From CAZGLR01 sp964526635 (lineage in GTDB: Bacteria > Zixibacteria > MSB-5A5 > GN15 > JAAZOE01): a stretch of 63,682 nt of DNA. The stretch lies in NCBI GenBank assembly GCA_964526635.1, contig CAZGLR010000005.1, positions 1-63,682 of the forward strand, read 5' to 3'. The position numbers and the translations under genes were made by a program. The stretch's first letter is position 1; each line of letters starts with the position of its first letter. This document shows, one piece after another, positions 34,478 to 43,708 of the stretch. Below the pieces are notes generated by a model. The model did not search any database, was not told where the DNA came from, and was given only the letters and a program-made list of their open reading frames with translations.

Positions 34478-36861
34478 TCACATCATTCCGACCGGGTCGA
34501 TGTCGAAAATGATCCGGACTTTCGACGGTAAACCCAGATTCTTGCCCTCGGAGAGCCATCGCCGGAATGATGCTGTCACTCTGGTAATCGCCTTACACTT
34601 AATCATAATCCGCCGGCGATAACTGCCGCGCAGCTTGTACAATGGCGCCGGGGCCGGACCGAGCAGTTTGAAGCCCTTGAGTCCACCCAGTTTTTCCTCC
34701 ATCCGAAAACGGAATTTCAGCGCTTCCTGCTCCAGCAGTTTTTCGTCCTCGCTCGAAAGTGTAATATTGACCAACCGTGAAAACGGTGGATAGAACAAGT
34801 TCTCGCGGTCGACAATCTCCTGCTCATAGAAATTCGGAAAGTCGCTGTCGGCCAGATGGCGGATCACCCGATGATCGGTGTAATAGGTCTGGATCATGAC
34901 GGTGCCCTCGCGGTCGCCCCGCCCGGCCCGGCCCGCGACTTGAAGTAACCGTGCGTAGGTCTTCTCGGCGGCGCGGAAGTCGGGCATGTCAAGGCCGATA
35001 TCGGCGGCCAGGACGCCGACAAGGGAGACCCCGGGGATATCGAGCCCCTTGGTGACCATCTGGGTGCCGACCAGCAGATCGAATTTTTCTTCGGCAAAAT
35101 CGCCGAGGACGAGTCGTCCGGACTTGGTTGCGGCGCGGTCGGAGTCGATCCGTTCGGCGGTAATGTTGGCAAACAGCCGGGCCAGGTTTTCCTCGACCCG
35201 CTGGGTGCCGGCGCCGATATAGACGAAGTTATGGCTCTTGCATGATGGGCACTGATCCGGGGCCGGTTCGACATGGTCACAGAAGTGGCATTTCAGAATA
35301 TGGCCATCGCGATGATACGTGCAGGTGATGCCGCAGTCGGGGCAGGTCGGTACCTCGCCGCAATCGGCGCATTTCAGGCGTGGCGAAAAACCCCGGCGGT
35401 TGAGATAGTAAATCACCTGGCCGCCATCGGCCACCTGCTTTTCGGTTTCGCGCTTGAGCCGGAAGGAAAGGAACGAACACTCGCCTGAGATTTTTTCCCG
35501 CTTCATATCGAGGGTGATAATCTTCGGCATCTTGTAGCCTGATTTCGGACGCTGATCGAGAGTAAGCAGTTCATACCGCCCGGTCCGGGCATTGTGATAG
35601 GATTCAATCGAGGGCGATGCCGAGCCCAGTACGATCGGGATATTCAACTGGCGGGCCAGCATGACCGCGCAGTCGCGGCCGTGGTAGCGTGGCGAGGGAT
35701 CATCCTGCTTGTACGAGGGATCATGTTCTTCGTCGACAATAATCAGTTTCGGGGTGGCCATTGGTGAAAACAATGCCGAGCGCGGCCCGATGACGACTTT
35801 GATCCGACCGGAGGCTACTTTTTCCCGCACGGCCAGCCGCTGGGCCAGGGTCAAACCCGAATGGATTACCGTGACCTGCTCACCGAAAAACGCCGCAAAT
35901 GAAGATAACAAAAGGCCCGACAGGGCGATTTCCGGTACCAGGACCAGAACTGATCCGCCTGATTCGATGACCTTGCGGGCGACATGGCAATAGACCAGCG
36001 TCTTGCCCGAGCCGGTGATGCCGAACAGCAATAATGGCTTAAATTCGTTCTTATCAAGTGCAGCCGCGATACTATCATAGGCTTTCTTCTGGCCCTCGAG
36101 CAGTTTGAATTTTGGCAGTTCGGTGCGGATAGGGTAGTTAGAGACTTCGCTGATACCGGATTCATCGAAAACTTTTTCAAAGAGACCGTTTTTGACCAGC
36201 TTGGTAACCTGATAAGCCGAAAATCCGAATTCGGAAAGCAGCTCGGAGCGTGAATAGATGGCATCGTTCTTAAGCTGCCCGAGCCGTTCGAGTTCAACCG
36301 GCTTGAGATTATCAGCGGAATGGCCATTACCGGGCAGACGGTATCCGACAATTTTCTTTTTGGCGGATGTCGTCCGGTAGCGGGTCGCGATGATGCCGTC
36401 GGCAAGCCATGATTCAATTATTGGCATCAAGTCTTTGTGTTCGGCAAAGATATCGTCCTTGATAGAGCCATAGCGCAGGAGCCGCGCGGCGAGCGGTGCT
36501 GATGTGGTGGCCGAAGCTTTGATTTGTTCGAGCTGCTGATGGGCTACCGGCACGAATTCCAGCTTGGGTTTGCGCGCCCCGGTACCCGGCAGGGCAGCGG
36601 CCATGACTTCTCCGGGACCGGCGATATAGTATTCAGCCACCCAGCGGCAGAAGTCGATCAGGTATGGCGGAAATNNNNNNNNNNATATTCAGTTTTCTCC
36701 CGCCGGTAGTCGATGAAAAAAGCCAGCTTTTTGGATTTGCCGAAGGGGACCAGAAAACGGCACCCCGGCTGCAGGGCGGCGCTGTCGGCGGCTTTAATCT
36801 TGTAAGAAAAAAGATTGAGGTAGGGCCCCACCACAGCCATATCGACGATTGTATCTGCCAT
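34478..36861 (-). CDS. priA: primosomal replication protein PriA, interrupted by an assembly gap
   Basis: PriA is the superfamily-2 helicase that restarts stalled replication forks. About 790 residues are visible. The N-terminal DNA-binding part (MADTIVDMAVVGPYLNLFSY, GCRFLVPFGKSKKLAFF) lies upstream of the N block, and the rest (PPYLIDFCRWVAEYYIAGPG onward) lies downstream in another phase because the gap length is arbitrary. The helicase has LLFGITGSGKTLVYCH, IIVDEEHDPSYK, GSASPSIESYH and QVAGRAGRGDREG. The eight zinc cysteines are in CADCGEVPTCPDCGITC and CHFCDHVEPAPDQCPSCK. It is probably an intact gene in the organism. No ribosome-binding site precedes the ATG, and a terminator ends just before it. 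Confidence 0.93.
36675..36684. other. assembly gap (10 N) inside priA
   Basis: Ten N residues join two priA segments whose reading frames do not match across the gap. Comparison with typical PriA length between the VPFG motif and the WxAEYY motif suggests that more sequence is missing, roughly 15-20 codons, so 10 is a placeholder length. Confidence 0.95.
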
Positions 36862-36866
36862 AGAAG

Positions 36867-36901
36867 AAAAAAACGGGATTGCGGATGATTCCGCAATCCC
36901 G
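36867..36901 (-). terminator. rho-independent terminator of the TPR gene, abutting priA
   Basis: A perfect 12-bp stem (36874-36885 with 36890-36901) encloses TGAT and on the minus strand runs into TTTTTTTCTTC. It lies 29 bp after the TPR stop, and its T-run ends about 5 bp before the priA ATG at 36861. Confidence 0.9.
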
Positions 36902-36930
36902 AATTTACGATACATTGTTACGTCAGCAAG

Positions 36931-38310
36931 TTACAAATTTTTCAACTCATCCGCCCTGGCTTTGGCCTCCTCGGCCTTGGCCGACTGATTGGTATAGCGG
37001 TAGAGTTCTTCCAGTCGTTCCCAGGCGGTAACATTGCCGGGATTCAATTCGGTCAATGATTTATATGGTTCGATCGCATTGGTGAAATCACCGAGGCGGA
37101 TATAGGCACGACCGAGATAGTCGAGAATATCGGTGCTATTGGGATTCTGCTCCAGATACCGGCTGAACATGGTAACCGCATTGCGAACATCGGCAGTATC
37201 CGGGCTGAGCAGGTAGAGAATCCCCAGGCGGTTTATCGCCATACCATCGTTCGGATCCACTTCAATGATTTTGGCAAACGATGCTTCCGCCTTATCGCGC
37301 CATTTGTTAACTTCTTCATTCTGGGCGGCCAGGTTGCCGAATTTGGTCGAATCAGAGCTGGCAACATCCGTCATTCTCACGAAATAGGTCTGGCCGAGAC
37401 TGAACAAGGCCTGCTTATTGTTGGGGTCGACTTCGAGCACTTGCTGATAGTACTCGGTGGCTTTATCGTATTTTTCGAGATTATTATGGGCCACCGCTAA
37501 ATTGATCAACGAGTTGAGATCCTGCGGGTTGTAATCAAGATATTTCTCGAACCAGACGATCGCGCTGTCCCAGTCGGGCTTCATGATGTATGCATAGGCG
37601 ATTTTATTGACATACTGATCATGCACATCCTCTTTCGAGCGCGCCATAGCCTTTTTAAACTGATCAGCCGCCTTGAAATACTCCTCATGCTGCTGATACA
37701 GAATCCCGAGACCATCGTAGGATAACGGTTCCGTCGGCTTGACCATAATCGCCTTTTCGAAGTCCGCCTCGGCTACTGAATACGCCTTTTCAGCGAGGCT
37801 GTCCAGCGTAGCCAGGGAATCTTCCGACACCGGGAGTTTTGTCCAGACTTTAATAGTATCGTACTGACGGAGAAACTCGACAGCATCGTTATATGATTCT
37901 TCCCAGTACTTCTGCCGAAAATCGTTGATTTTTTCTATGTATTTGTCTTTTTTGTAGCAATTTCGCCGTAATTTTTCATCGACGCTTTGATCTTCACACA
38001 AGGTCTCAACCGAATCGAAACATATGACCATCGTATCGAGCACGTTGACCTCGGCGTAGAATGTCCCGAGCATGAAATACAGATCGGGGTCACGCTGAAA
38101 CCGGTCTTTGGCTTCGTCGATCAGGTTTATTGCCTTCTGTAAAGTCTCGCGTCTTTTGTCTTTTTTATACTCGTGTAAATAGATAATCTTAGCAGACTGA
38201 ACATAGGTCGATTTCGACCAGAGATCGCGGTTTTCCTGAGCGATCGCCGATGGCGCCAGAAGCGCAATCATGAGGATCGCCGCCAGCAGGTACGTTAACT
38301 TTTTCACCAT
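36931..38310 (-). CDS. exported tetratricopeptide repeat protein
   Basis: A 459-residue protein with a signal peptide (KKLTYLLAAILMIALLAPSA, then IAQ). Tetratricopeptide repeats span about 75-110 and 195-450. Examples are PLSYDGLGILYQQHEEYFKA, LINLAVAHNNLEKYDKATEY and ILDYLGRAYIRLGDFTNAIE. Two or three cysteines in the insert CEDQSVDEKLRRNCYKKDK are unusual. TPR proteins are scaffolds, so this is probably a periplasmic or outer-membrane-associated assembly factor. Partners are unknown. It has its own strong terminator. Confidence 0.88.
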   Translation of the reverse strand: MVKKLTYLLAAILMIALLAPSAIAQENRDLWSKSTYVQSAKIIYLHEYKKDKRRETLQKAINLIDEAKDRFQRDPDLYFMLGTFYAEVNVLDTMVICFDSVETLCEDQSVDEKLRRNCYKKDKYIEKINDFRQKYWEESYNDAVEFLRQYDTIKVWTKLPVSEDSLATLDSLAEKAYSVAEADFEKAIMVKPTEPLSYDGLGILYQQHEEYFKAADQFKKAMARSKEDVHDQYVNKIAYAYIMKPDWDSAIVWFEKYLDYNPQDLNSLINLAVAHNNLEKYDKATEYYQQVLEVDPNNKQALFSLGQTYFVRMTDVASSDSTKFGNLAAQNEEVNKWRDKAEASFAKIIEVDPNDGMAINRLGILYLLSPDTADVRNAVTMFSRYLEQNPNSTDILDYLGRAYIRLGDFTNAIEPYKSLTELNPGNVTAWERLEELYRYTNQSAKAEEAKARADELKNL

Positions 38311-38397
38311 GTCCTCCCACTACCAGTTACCGAAAAAATCGGTACAATGTATAGCTTTGCATATTCCTTGTCAATGTTACTGTCGATAAAAGACGGC

Positions 38398-39774
38398 TTA
38401 CCGGCGCGTCTGTCTAACGGTAAAATCGATTACGCGCTTGTCATCGGCAGCGATGTCCAGAGTCCATTCGACTTCATTGGCGGATTTCTTGATGAAATCC
38501 ACGCTTGAAGTTGTGATTTCCCAGAATCCGCCAAGGCTCTTGTGCACCACAACAGTCACGGAATCATCGCGTTTCTGGTTGCGCACTTCGACCCGGTAAT
38601 CGGTTTCATCGACTTTATCCGAGATCTTGCGACGATTGACGATAGTCGTCTCGCCGACAACATCAAATGCTTCTCCGATTCTCAGTTTAATTTCTTCATT
38701 CCGGGCAGTATGATCGATCATATCTTCACCCAGAAGGATCATCGCATCATCGGTATCGGCCTGGAAAATTCGCACCCGGCCCTTCGGCAACGGCATCCCG
38801 AGACCATCGTCTTCAGCATTGCGCGTCTTCAGGTACACCAGAACGTTTTTCATGTGCGGTTCGGCATTGTACCGCAGTTCCTTTTTGACCGAGGCATGCG
38901 CGGTCTCGAACATTGTCACCTGCTTGATTTCGTTATCAGCGATAGTCGCTTTGCGCGGCAGGGTGTACATATGATATTCGAAGAAAGCCTTCTCCTCGAA
39001 ACCGGCGGCCTTGGGCGTCATCGTCATGAAATCGGTTTCAGCCAGTTGCGGTCCCCGGCGGCGATCATCCACCCGGGCGATATCACCGGCGATTACTTTC
39101 AGTTTGGCATCACGGTACGTCTTGCCGCTGCGATTATCGATAGAAACCCAACCGGTCAGATCCATCGATTTTTCGTCCGAGCCCAAAATACCGACATATT
39201 CGGCCTGCCATTTGATGCCGGATGTTTGATAGGAGACGATCGCATCCGCGGCGCCCTCATATTCGGACGTGTAGAGCCAGAACAGCGTCGGACGCGTAAT
39301 CAGGCCCTCGGGCAGTTCCGGAAAGGTAACATCGCGCACCTGACCGGTTGCGATCGATTTAATGCGGCCGTCGGTGGACTGAATAACCAGATACCCGCCG
39401 CCAAATGACAGCAGAGTCCCGGAAAACAGTTCGCCCTGTTCGGTCACGATGTCGATAGTCTTATCAATATATTTCTGGTATATCTTATCCGGACTGACCA
39501 GATCATAGGCGTAATTCTGTTCGAGTATGGCTACCGCCAGAGTTGTGTCGGCCATCTTAAACGATACCGAGGTGGCATCGATTTTGGCGGCAACATCGGT
39601 AAAGGCAACACGGCCGTTGCCCTCCTCAAAGGTCAGGTTGCGGACTTCACGGACTACACCAAGATCGGAGTTGTACACAGTCAGAGCGATATCACTGGCA
39701 GATGCTGTTGACATAAACATGATCCCCACGAGCGTCACAATCAGCTTTGTCATCATATTTTTGGCCGAAGGCAT
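38398..39774 (-). CDS. DUF4139-domain exported protein
   Basis: A 458-residue exported protein (signal region MMTKLIVTLVGIMFMSTASA). The N-terminal part reads like the family start (IALTVYNSDLGVVREVRNL). The DUF4139 part has TLFWLYTSEYEGAADAIVSY, GIKWQAEYVGIL, GWVSIDNRSGKTYRDAKLKV, LPRKATIADNEIKQV and KGRVRIFQADTDDAMILLGE, and ends in the FDVVGE and YRVEVRNQK strands. Beta-rich DUF4139 proteins are widespread and uncharacterised. A good ribosome-binding site AAGGAGGA precedes the ATG. It is 87 bp upstream of the TPR gene, so co-transcription is possible. Confidence 0.88.
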   Translation of the reverse strand: MPSAKNMMTKLIVTLVGIMFMSTASASDIALTVYNSDLGVVREVRNLTFEEGNGRVAFTDVAAKIDATSVSFKMADTTLAVAILEQNYAYDLVSPDKIYQKYIDKTIDIVTEQGELFSGTLLSFGGGYLVIQSTDGRIKSIATGQVRDVTFPELPEGLITRPTLFWLYTSEYEGAADAIVSYQTSGIKWQAEYVGILGSDEKSMDLTGWVSIDNRSGKTYRDAKLKVIAGDIARVDDRRRGPQLAETDFMTMTPKAAGFEEKAFFEYHMYTLPRKATIADNEIKQVTMFETAHASVKKELRYNAEPHMKNVLVYLKTRNAEDDGLGMPLPKGRVRIFQADTDDAMILLGEDMIDHTARNEEIKLRIGEAFDVVGETTIVNRRKISDKVDETDYRVEVRNQKRDDSVTVVVHKSLGGFWEITTSSVDFIKKSANEVEWTLDIAADDKRVIDFTVRQTRR

Positions 39775-39960
39775 ATTCTATCCTCCTTTTCCTTATACAC
39801 AGTTTAGCCGGAAGCCGCGCTCCAGGCAACCATAATCGACACCATCACAGCGTCCGTACTGCAATACCGGCCAGACTGGTTTTTCTTCCCGGATAATTCC
39901 GCCCCGATCTTGCCCCATGGCAACTATTTTGTTATCTTTCTGACGGTTACGGAATTAGAT

Positions 39961-40113
39961 ATGTCCAAGAAAAAGTCGTCAAAATCCTGTGTCATAACGC
40001 TCCGCGAGGGCCAAATCTGCCCCAATTGCGGTTTTGCCAAATTGGTCAAAGAAGCCGGGAACATAATCAAGTGCCCGGTCTGCGGATTTGGGCCCAATTA
40101 TAGATATACCTGA
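39961..40113 (+). CDS. small zinc-ribbon protein
   Basis: A 50-residue protein (MSKKKSSKSCVITLREG...) with two CxxC knuckles, CPNCG and CPVCG, 19 residues apart, as in a zinc ribbon. The N-terminus is Lys/Ser-rich. An upstream TTG could extend it, but the ATG at 39961 gives a compact domain. The ribosome-binding site is weak. Such proteins often bind nucleic acids or act as adaptors. It is 80 bp upstream of the DUF4287 gene. Confidence 0.6.
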   Translation: MSKKKSSKSCVITLREGQICPNCGFAKLVKEAGNIIKCPVCGFGPNYRYT

Positions 40114-40193
40114 TAAGAGACCATTGACGGCATCGGCGATGCCGTATGAATTATAGCACATTTTCCATTCACCACAATCTCCGGGACGTACCA

Positions 40194-40814
40194 ATGCCTC
40201 AAAAACTGGCCGGAGTTTCCGATTCTGCAGTCAAAAAAGCCACCGGGAAATCATGGTCCCAATGGGTGACACTGATTGACAAAAAGGGTGGTCGCGACAT
40301 GACGCATCGGCAGATTGTCAATATGCTGCAGATGGAGGGGCATATCGCCAGCGGATGGTGGTCGCAGATGGTCACCGTTGGTTATGAATATGCCCGGGGC
40401 CGTCGGGTCGTCGGCGAAACCAAAGGTGCCGGATTTCAGATCGGGGTACAAAAAACGCTGCCGATTTCCCGGGAGAAAGCCTGGGAGCTGATGACGAAAG
40501 CGAAAGGACGGCATCACTGGCTCGGGCGTGTATCTCGGATAAAATTTAAATCGGGTGAGAGATTCTCGACCAGCGACGGCACGACCGGTGAAATACGGAC
40601 AATCGATCCCGGCAAAAAAATACGACTTACCTGGAAGCCAAAAAATTGGAAACAATCCTCGACCCTGCAAATTACCCTGCTGTCAGGCGGTCCGGAAAAA
40701 ACTGCGATTCGATTTCATCAGGAAAGGCTGCCGGGTGCACGGCGCCGTGATCAAATGAGACAGCACTGGCAGGAGGTTCTGGGGCGACTGGCGGAAGTTG
40801 TTGCGGGCAAGTAA
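40194..40814 (+). CDS. DUF4287 and SRPBCC (AHSA1-like) fusion protein
   Basis: A 206-residue cytoplasmic protein. Residues 1-75 are a DUF4287-like module (ATGKSWSQWVTLIDKKGGRD, MLQMEGHIASGWWSQMVTVG, YEYARGRR). Residues 80-205 are a START/SRPBCC domain of the AHSA1 type (LPISREKAWELMTKAKGRHH, GTTGEIRTIDPGKKIRLTW, HQERLPGARRRDQMRQHW). Such proteins bind small hydrophobic ligands or chaperones, and the exact role is unknown. The ATG at 40194 has CGGGA upstream and is preferred to an earlier in-frame start. Confidence 0.87.
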   Translation: MPQKLAGVSDSAVKKATGKSWSQWVTLIDKKGGRDMTHRQIVNMLQMEGHIASGWWSQMVTVGYEYARGRRVVGETKGAGFQIGVQKTLPISREKAWELMTKAKGRHHWLGRVSRIKFKSGERFSTSDGTTGEIRTIDPGKKIRLTWKPKNWKQSSTLQITLLSGGPEKTAIRFHQERLPGARRRDQMRQHWQEVLGRLAEVVAGK

Positions 40815-40978
40815 AGTTTTAAGCACAACCCAGGATACTGATTTCAATTGACGGGCTGGCTCGTGTTAGTGGTCCACCACATTTTCCGACCGGTAAAATC
40901 TTCCGGATTATGATTATCTGGGCTTAGCGTGCAGGATTTATTTACGCCCGCCCGCTGCTATAATATAATGAGCAGTAT

Positions 40979-41036
40979 GGCAGGTCCCTCTGGGGGACCT
41001 GCCCTACTGACCTGCCCTACTGAACTGCCCTACTGA
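40979..41036. repeat. perfect hairpin followed by three 13-bp tandem repeats
   Basis: GGCAGGTCCC (40979-40988) pairs with GGGACCTGCC (40994-41003) across TCTGG. The right arm runs into three direct units: CCTGCCCTACTGA at 40998 and 41011, and ACTGCCCTACTGA at 41024. It lies in the 311-bp gene-free stretch 40815-41125, which otherwise holds only the terminator at 41071-41095. Confidence 0.75.
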
Positions 41037-41070
41037 ACTATAGCAACAAATCCCCGGCAAGAACCCAAAC

Positions 41071-41095
41071 AAAAAAACCCCGGCCGGAACCGGGG
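41071..41095 (-). terminator. rho-independent terminator of the ABC exporter operon
   Basis: CCCCGG (41078-41083) and CCGGGG (41090-41095) form a 6-bp GC stem around CCGGAA. On the minus strand it is followed by seven T. It sits 30 bp past the inositol monophosphatase stop and closes the operon that starts at 47717. Confidence 0.75.
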
Positions 41096-41125
41096 CATTT
41101 GCAATCTATGGCAGGGCGCATGATA

Positions 41126-41905
41126 CTACTGCGCCAGCAGCTTCTTCATATGGTTGTGAATCTTGCCATTCGACGCCAGGATGTCGCCATTGTAAATCGA
41201 GTATTTAGTGCCATCGAGATTGGTCACCCGGCCGCCGGCCTCGACGACCAGAAGCACCCCCGCCGCGACATCCCACGGATGCAGCTTGAGTTCCCAGAAG
41301 CCATCGAACCGCCCGCAGGCCAGATACGCCAGATCCAGCGCGGCTGAACCGGCCCGGCGCACGCCGCGGGCTTCTTTGTACATGCGGGCAAAATTTTCGA
41401 GATTGTCGATTTTCGATTCGTGAATGTCATAGGGAAAGCCGGTCGCCAGAAGAGAACGCGAGAGTTTCCGTTCGTCAGTTACGACCATCCGCTTACGGTT
41501 GAGATATGCTCCCCCGCCGACCGAGGCAGAGAACAGTTCATCGAGAATCGGATTGTAGATCACTCCAACGACGATATCGTCGTCATCTTCAAGTGCTATC
41601 GACACACAAAAGGCCGGATAATTATGCGCATAATTGGTAGTGCCGTCGAGCGGATCAATCACCCAGCGGCGGCCGTTGCCGCGTTCGGTGATACCACTTT
41701 CTTCGGCCAAAATGGAATCATCGGGGAAGTTTTTCTTAATCCCTGAAACAATGAGCTTTTCGGATTTCACATCCGATTCGGTGACCAGATCGACACGGCC
41801 TTTGAGTTTGACATTGTGCCGTTTCTTGAAGCGCTTCATCAAAAGGTTGCCGGCATCGACGGCGATATCGCGGGCGAATTTGAGTTCTTTTTTATAATCA
41901 GGCAT
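41126..41905 (-). CDS. suhB: inositol monophosphatase family protein
   Basis: A 259-residue lithium-sensitive-type phosphatase. Motifs are AEESG (about 69), WVIDPLDGTTNYAH (about 81-94, metal site 1/2) and LHPWDVAAGVLLVVEAGGRV near the C-terminus. The true start is the ATG at 41905, which overlaps the ABC gene stop by 8 bp; earlier in-frame codons only shadow that gene. Bacterial members hydrolyse inositol-1-phosphate or related sugar phosphates, and in E. coli SuhB also acts in rRNA transcription. The link to an ABC exporter is unexplained. Confidence 0.93.
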   Translation of the reverse strand: MPDYKKELKFARDIAVDAGNLLMKRFKKRHNVKLKGRVDLVTESDVKSEKLIVSGIKKNFPDDSILAEESGITERGNGRRWVIDPLDGTTNYAHNYPAFCVSIALEDDDDIVVGVIYNPILDELFSASVGGGAYLNRKRMVVTDERKLSRSLLATGFPYDIHESKIDNLENFARMYKEARGVRRAGSAALDLAYLACGRFDGFWELKLHPWDVAAGVLLVVEAGGRVTNLDGTKYSIYNGDILASNGKIHNHMKKLLAQ

Positions 41906-43706
41906 GAGGGGCTCCCGTGGGCGTGTTAACAAGATTAGCGAATTGTGTTTGATACAGGGCGTAGTAAATACCTTTGCTGGCCAGCAATTCCTGATGGGTT
42001 CCGAACTCGCGCAATTCACCTTTATGCATAACTAATATACGATCGGCTTTTTCGATTGTTGACAGGCGATGGGCGATGATAATTGACGTACGGCTCTGCA
42101 TCAGCTTATCCAACGCTTTTTGAATGAGAAGTTCGGTTTCGGTATCGACCGAACTGGTGGCCTCGTCGAGAATCAGGATTTTGGGATCATAGGCCAGGGC
42201 ACGGGCGAATGACAGCAGTTGTTTCTGGCCGGTCGAAAGAGTCGCGCCGCGTTCATGCACTTCGGTGGCAAATCCGTCGGGTTGCCGTTCGATAAAATCG
42301 GCGATACCGACCTGGCGGGCGGCCTCGCGCACCTGTTCGGGCGTAATCTCCTTGTTATTCAGGTCGATGTTCCCGGTAAAATCGCCGGAGAAAACAAACA
42401 CATCCTGCAGCACCAGAGCCATGAAATCACGAACATATTCCGGGTCCATGTCTTTGACCGAGATGCCGTCGAGCTTAATGTCTCCCTGCTGAAAATCATA
42501 GAAGCGGAGCAGCAGCGAGATAATCGAAGTTTTTCCGGCGCCGGTGGATCCGACGATTGCGATTTTTTCACCCGGTTTGACATCGAAGCTGACATTTTTT
42601 AGTACCCATTCGGGTTCGTTATAGGCGAAAGTCAGGTTTTCAAGAGCGATCGCGCCCTTGAATTGCTTGATTGTCTTGACTTTGGATGGCGCCACTATCT
42701 CCGGTTCGGAATCAAGCAGCTGGAAAATGCGCTCGGATGAGGCCATTGACGATTGCAGGATGTTGTATTTTTCCGACAAGTCCCGCAACGGCCGGAAGAA
42801 GCGCTCGGTCAGTTGAATGAAGGCAACCAGTTCGCCGAAAGTCAGAAAATCGCCACTGATGCGGACCCCGCCGAAATAAATCAGAAGCGCTACCGCAGCC
42901 GTTTCAATAATCTCCACTATGGGGAAGAAGAAGGCGTAGCAATAGACCGAACGGAAATGGGCTCGTTTGAGGTTATCGTTGATACCATCGAAATTATTGA
43001 ATACCCGCTTTTCCTGATTGAACAACTGGACGACTGAAATGCCGGTAATGTGTTCCTGAATAAAGGCATTGATACGAGCCAGTCGAACGCGGACGTCACG
43101 ATAGGCTTCGCGGGCTTTTTTGCGAAAGACGGCAGTGGCCAGGATCAATAACGGCAGGACAGCAAACGTAATCAGCGCCAGTTGCCATGAGTAGTACAGC
43201 ATGGCGATGACTATCCCGGCCAAAGCCAGGATATCGCCGAAAATAGCCACCACGCCGGAGGAAAACATCTCGTTGAGGACGTTGATATCGTTGGTCACCC
43301 GGGTAACGAGACGGCCGACCGGATTCTTGTCAAAGAACTTGAGATGCATCCGCTGCAGATGCTTGAAGACCTGCATCCGGATATCATACATCACCTGCTG
43401 GCCGATCCATTGCATGATATAGAATTGCAGATAGGCCAGTCCAAAGGCAGTGATCAAAATCGAGGCGTAGATTAGTGCGATACGCGCCAGCCCTGGGATA
43501 TCGTCCTTGGCGATATAGTCGTCGATCGCGATCTGAACCAGGATCGGTCCCGAAAGCTGCAGCGCGGTGACAATAAGAAGCAGAATGACAGCAAAGACGA
43601 CCTTCCAGCGATACGGTCGCAGGTATTTCAGCAGCCGTTTCATCAACCGGGCATCATAGGCTTTCCCGAGCACTTCCTCATCATGTATCCCGATCGTCTG
43701 CCGCAT
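41898..43706 (-). CDS. ABC exporter half-transporter, catalytic Walker-B subunit
   Basis: A 602-residue MsbA-type half transporter: six membrane helices (about 30-330) then an ATPase domain. Walker A is GSTGAGKTSI, the Q-loop LVLQDVFVFSGDF, Walker B ILILDEATSSVD with the catalytic Glu, and the switch His is in IIIAHRLSTI. Its ABC signature is LSTGQ rather than LSGGQ. It probably pairs with the neighbouring 592-residue subunit as an asymmetric heterodimer like TM287/288 or BmrCD. The ATG is 2 bp after the partner stop, with GGAGG upstream. Substrate could be a drug, lipid or peptide. Confidence 0.93.
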   Translation of the reverse strand: MRQTIGIHDEEVLGKAYDARLMKRLLKYLRPYRWKVVFAVILLLIVTALQLSGPILVQIAIDDYIAKDDIPGLARIALIYASILITAFGLAYLQFYIMQWIGQQVMYDIRMQVFKHLQRMHLKFFDKNPVGRLVTRVTNDINVLNEMFSSGVVAIFGDILALAGIVIAMLYYSWQLALITFAVLPLLILATAVFRKKAREAYRDVRVRLARINAFIQEHITGISVVQLFNQEKRVFNNFDGINDNLKRAHFRSVYCYAFFFPIVEIIETAAVALLIYFGGVRISGDFLTFGELVAFIQLTERFFRPLRDLSEKYNILQSSMASSERIFQLLDSEPEIVAPSKVKTIKQFKGAIALENLTFAYNEPEWVLKNVSFDVKPGEKIAIVGSTGAGKTSIISLLLRFYDFQQGDIKLDGISVKDMDPEYVRDFMALVLQDVFVFSGDFTGNIDLNNKEITPEQVREAARQVGIADFIERQPDGFATEVHERGATLSTGQKQLLSFARALAYDPKILILDEATSSVDTETELLIQKALDKLMQSRTSIIIAHRLSTIEKADRILVMHKGELREFGTHQELLASKGIYYALYQTQFANLVNTPTGAPHA

Positions 43707-43708
43707 AA

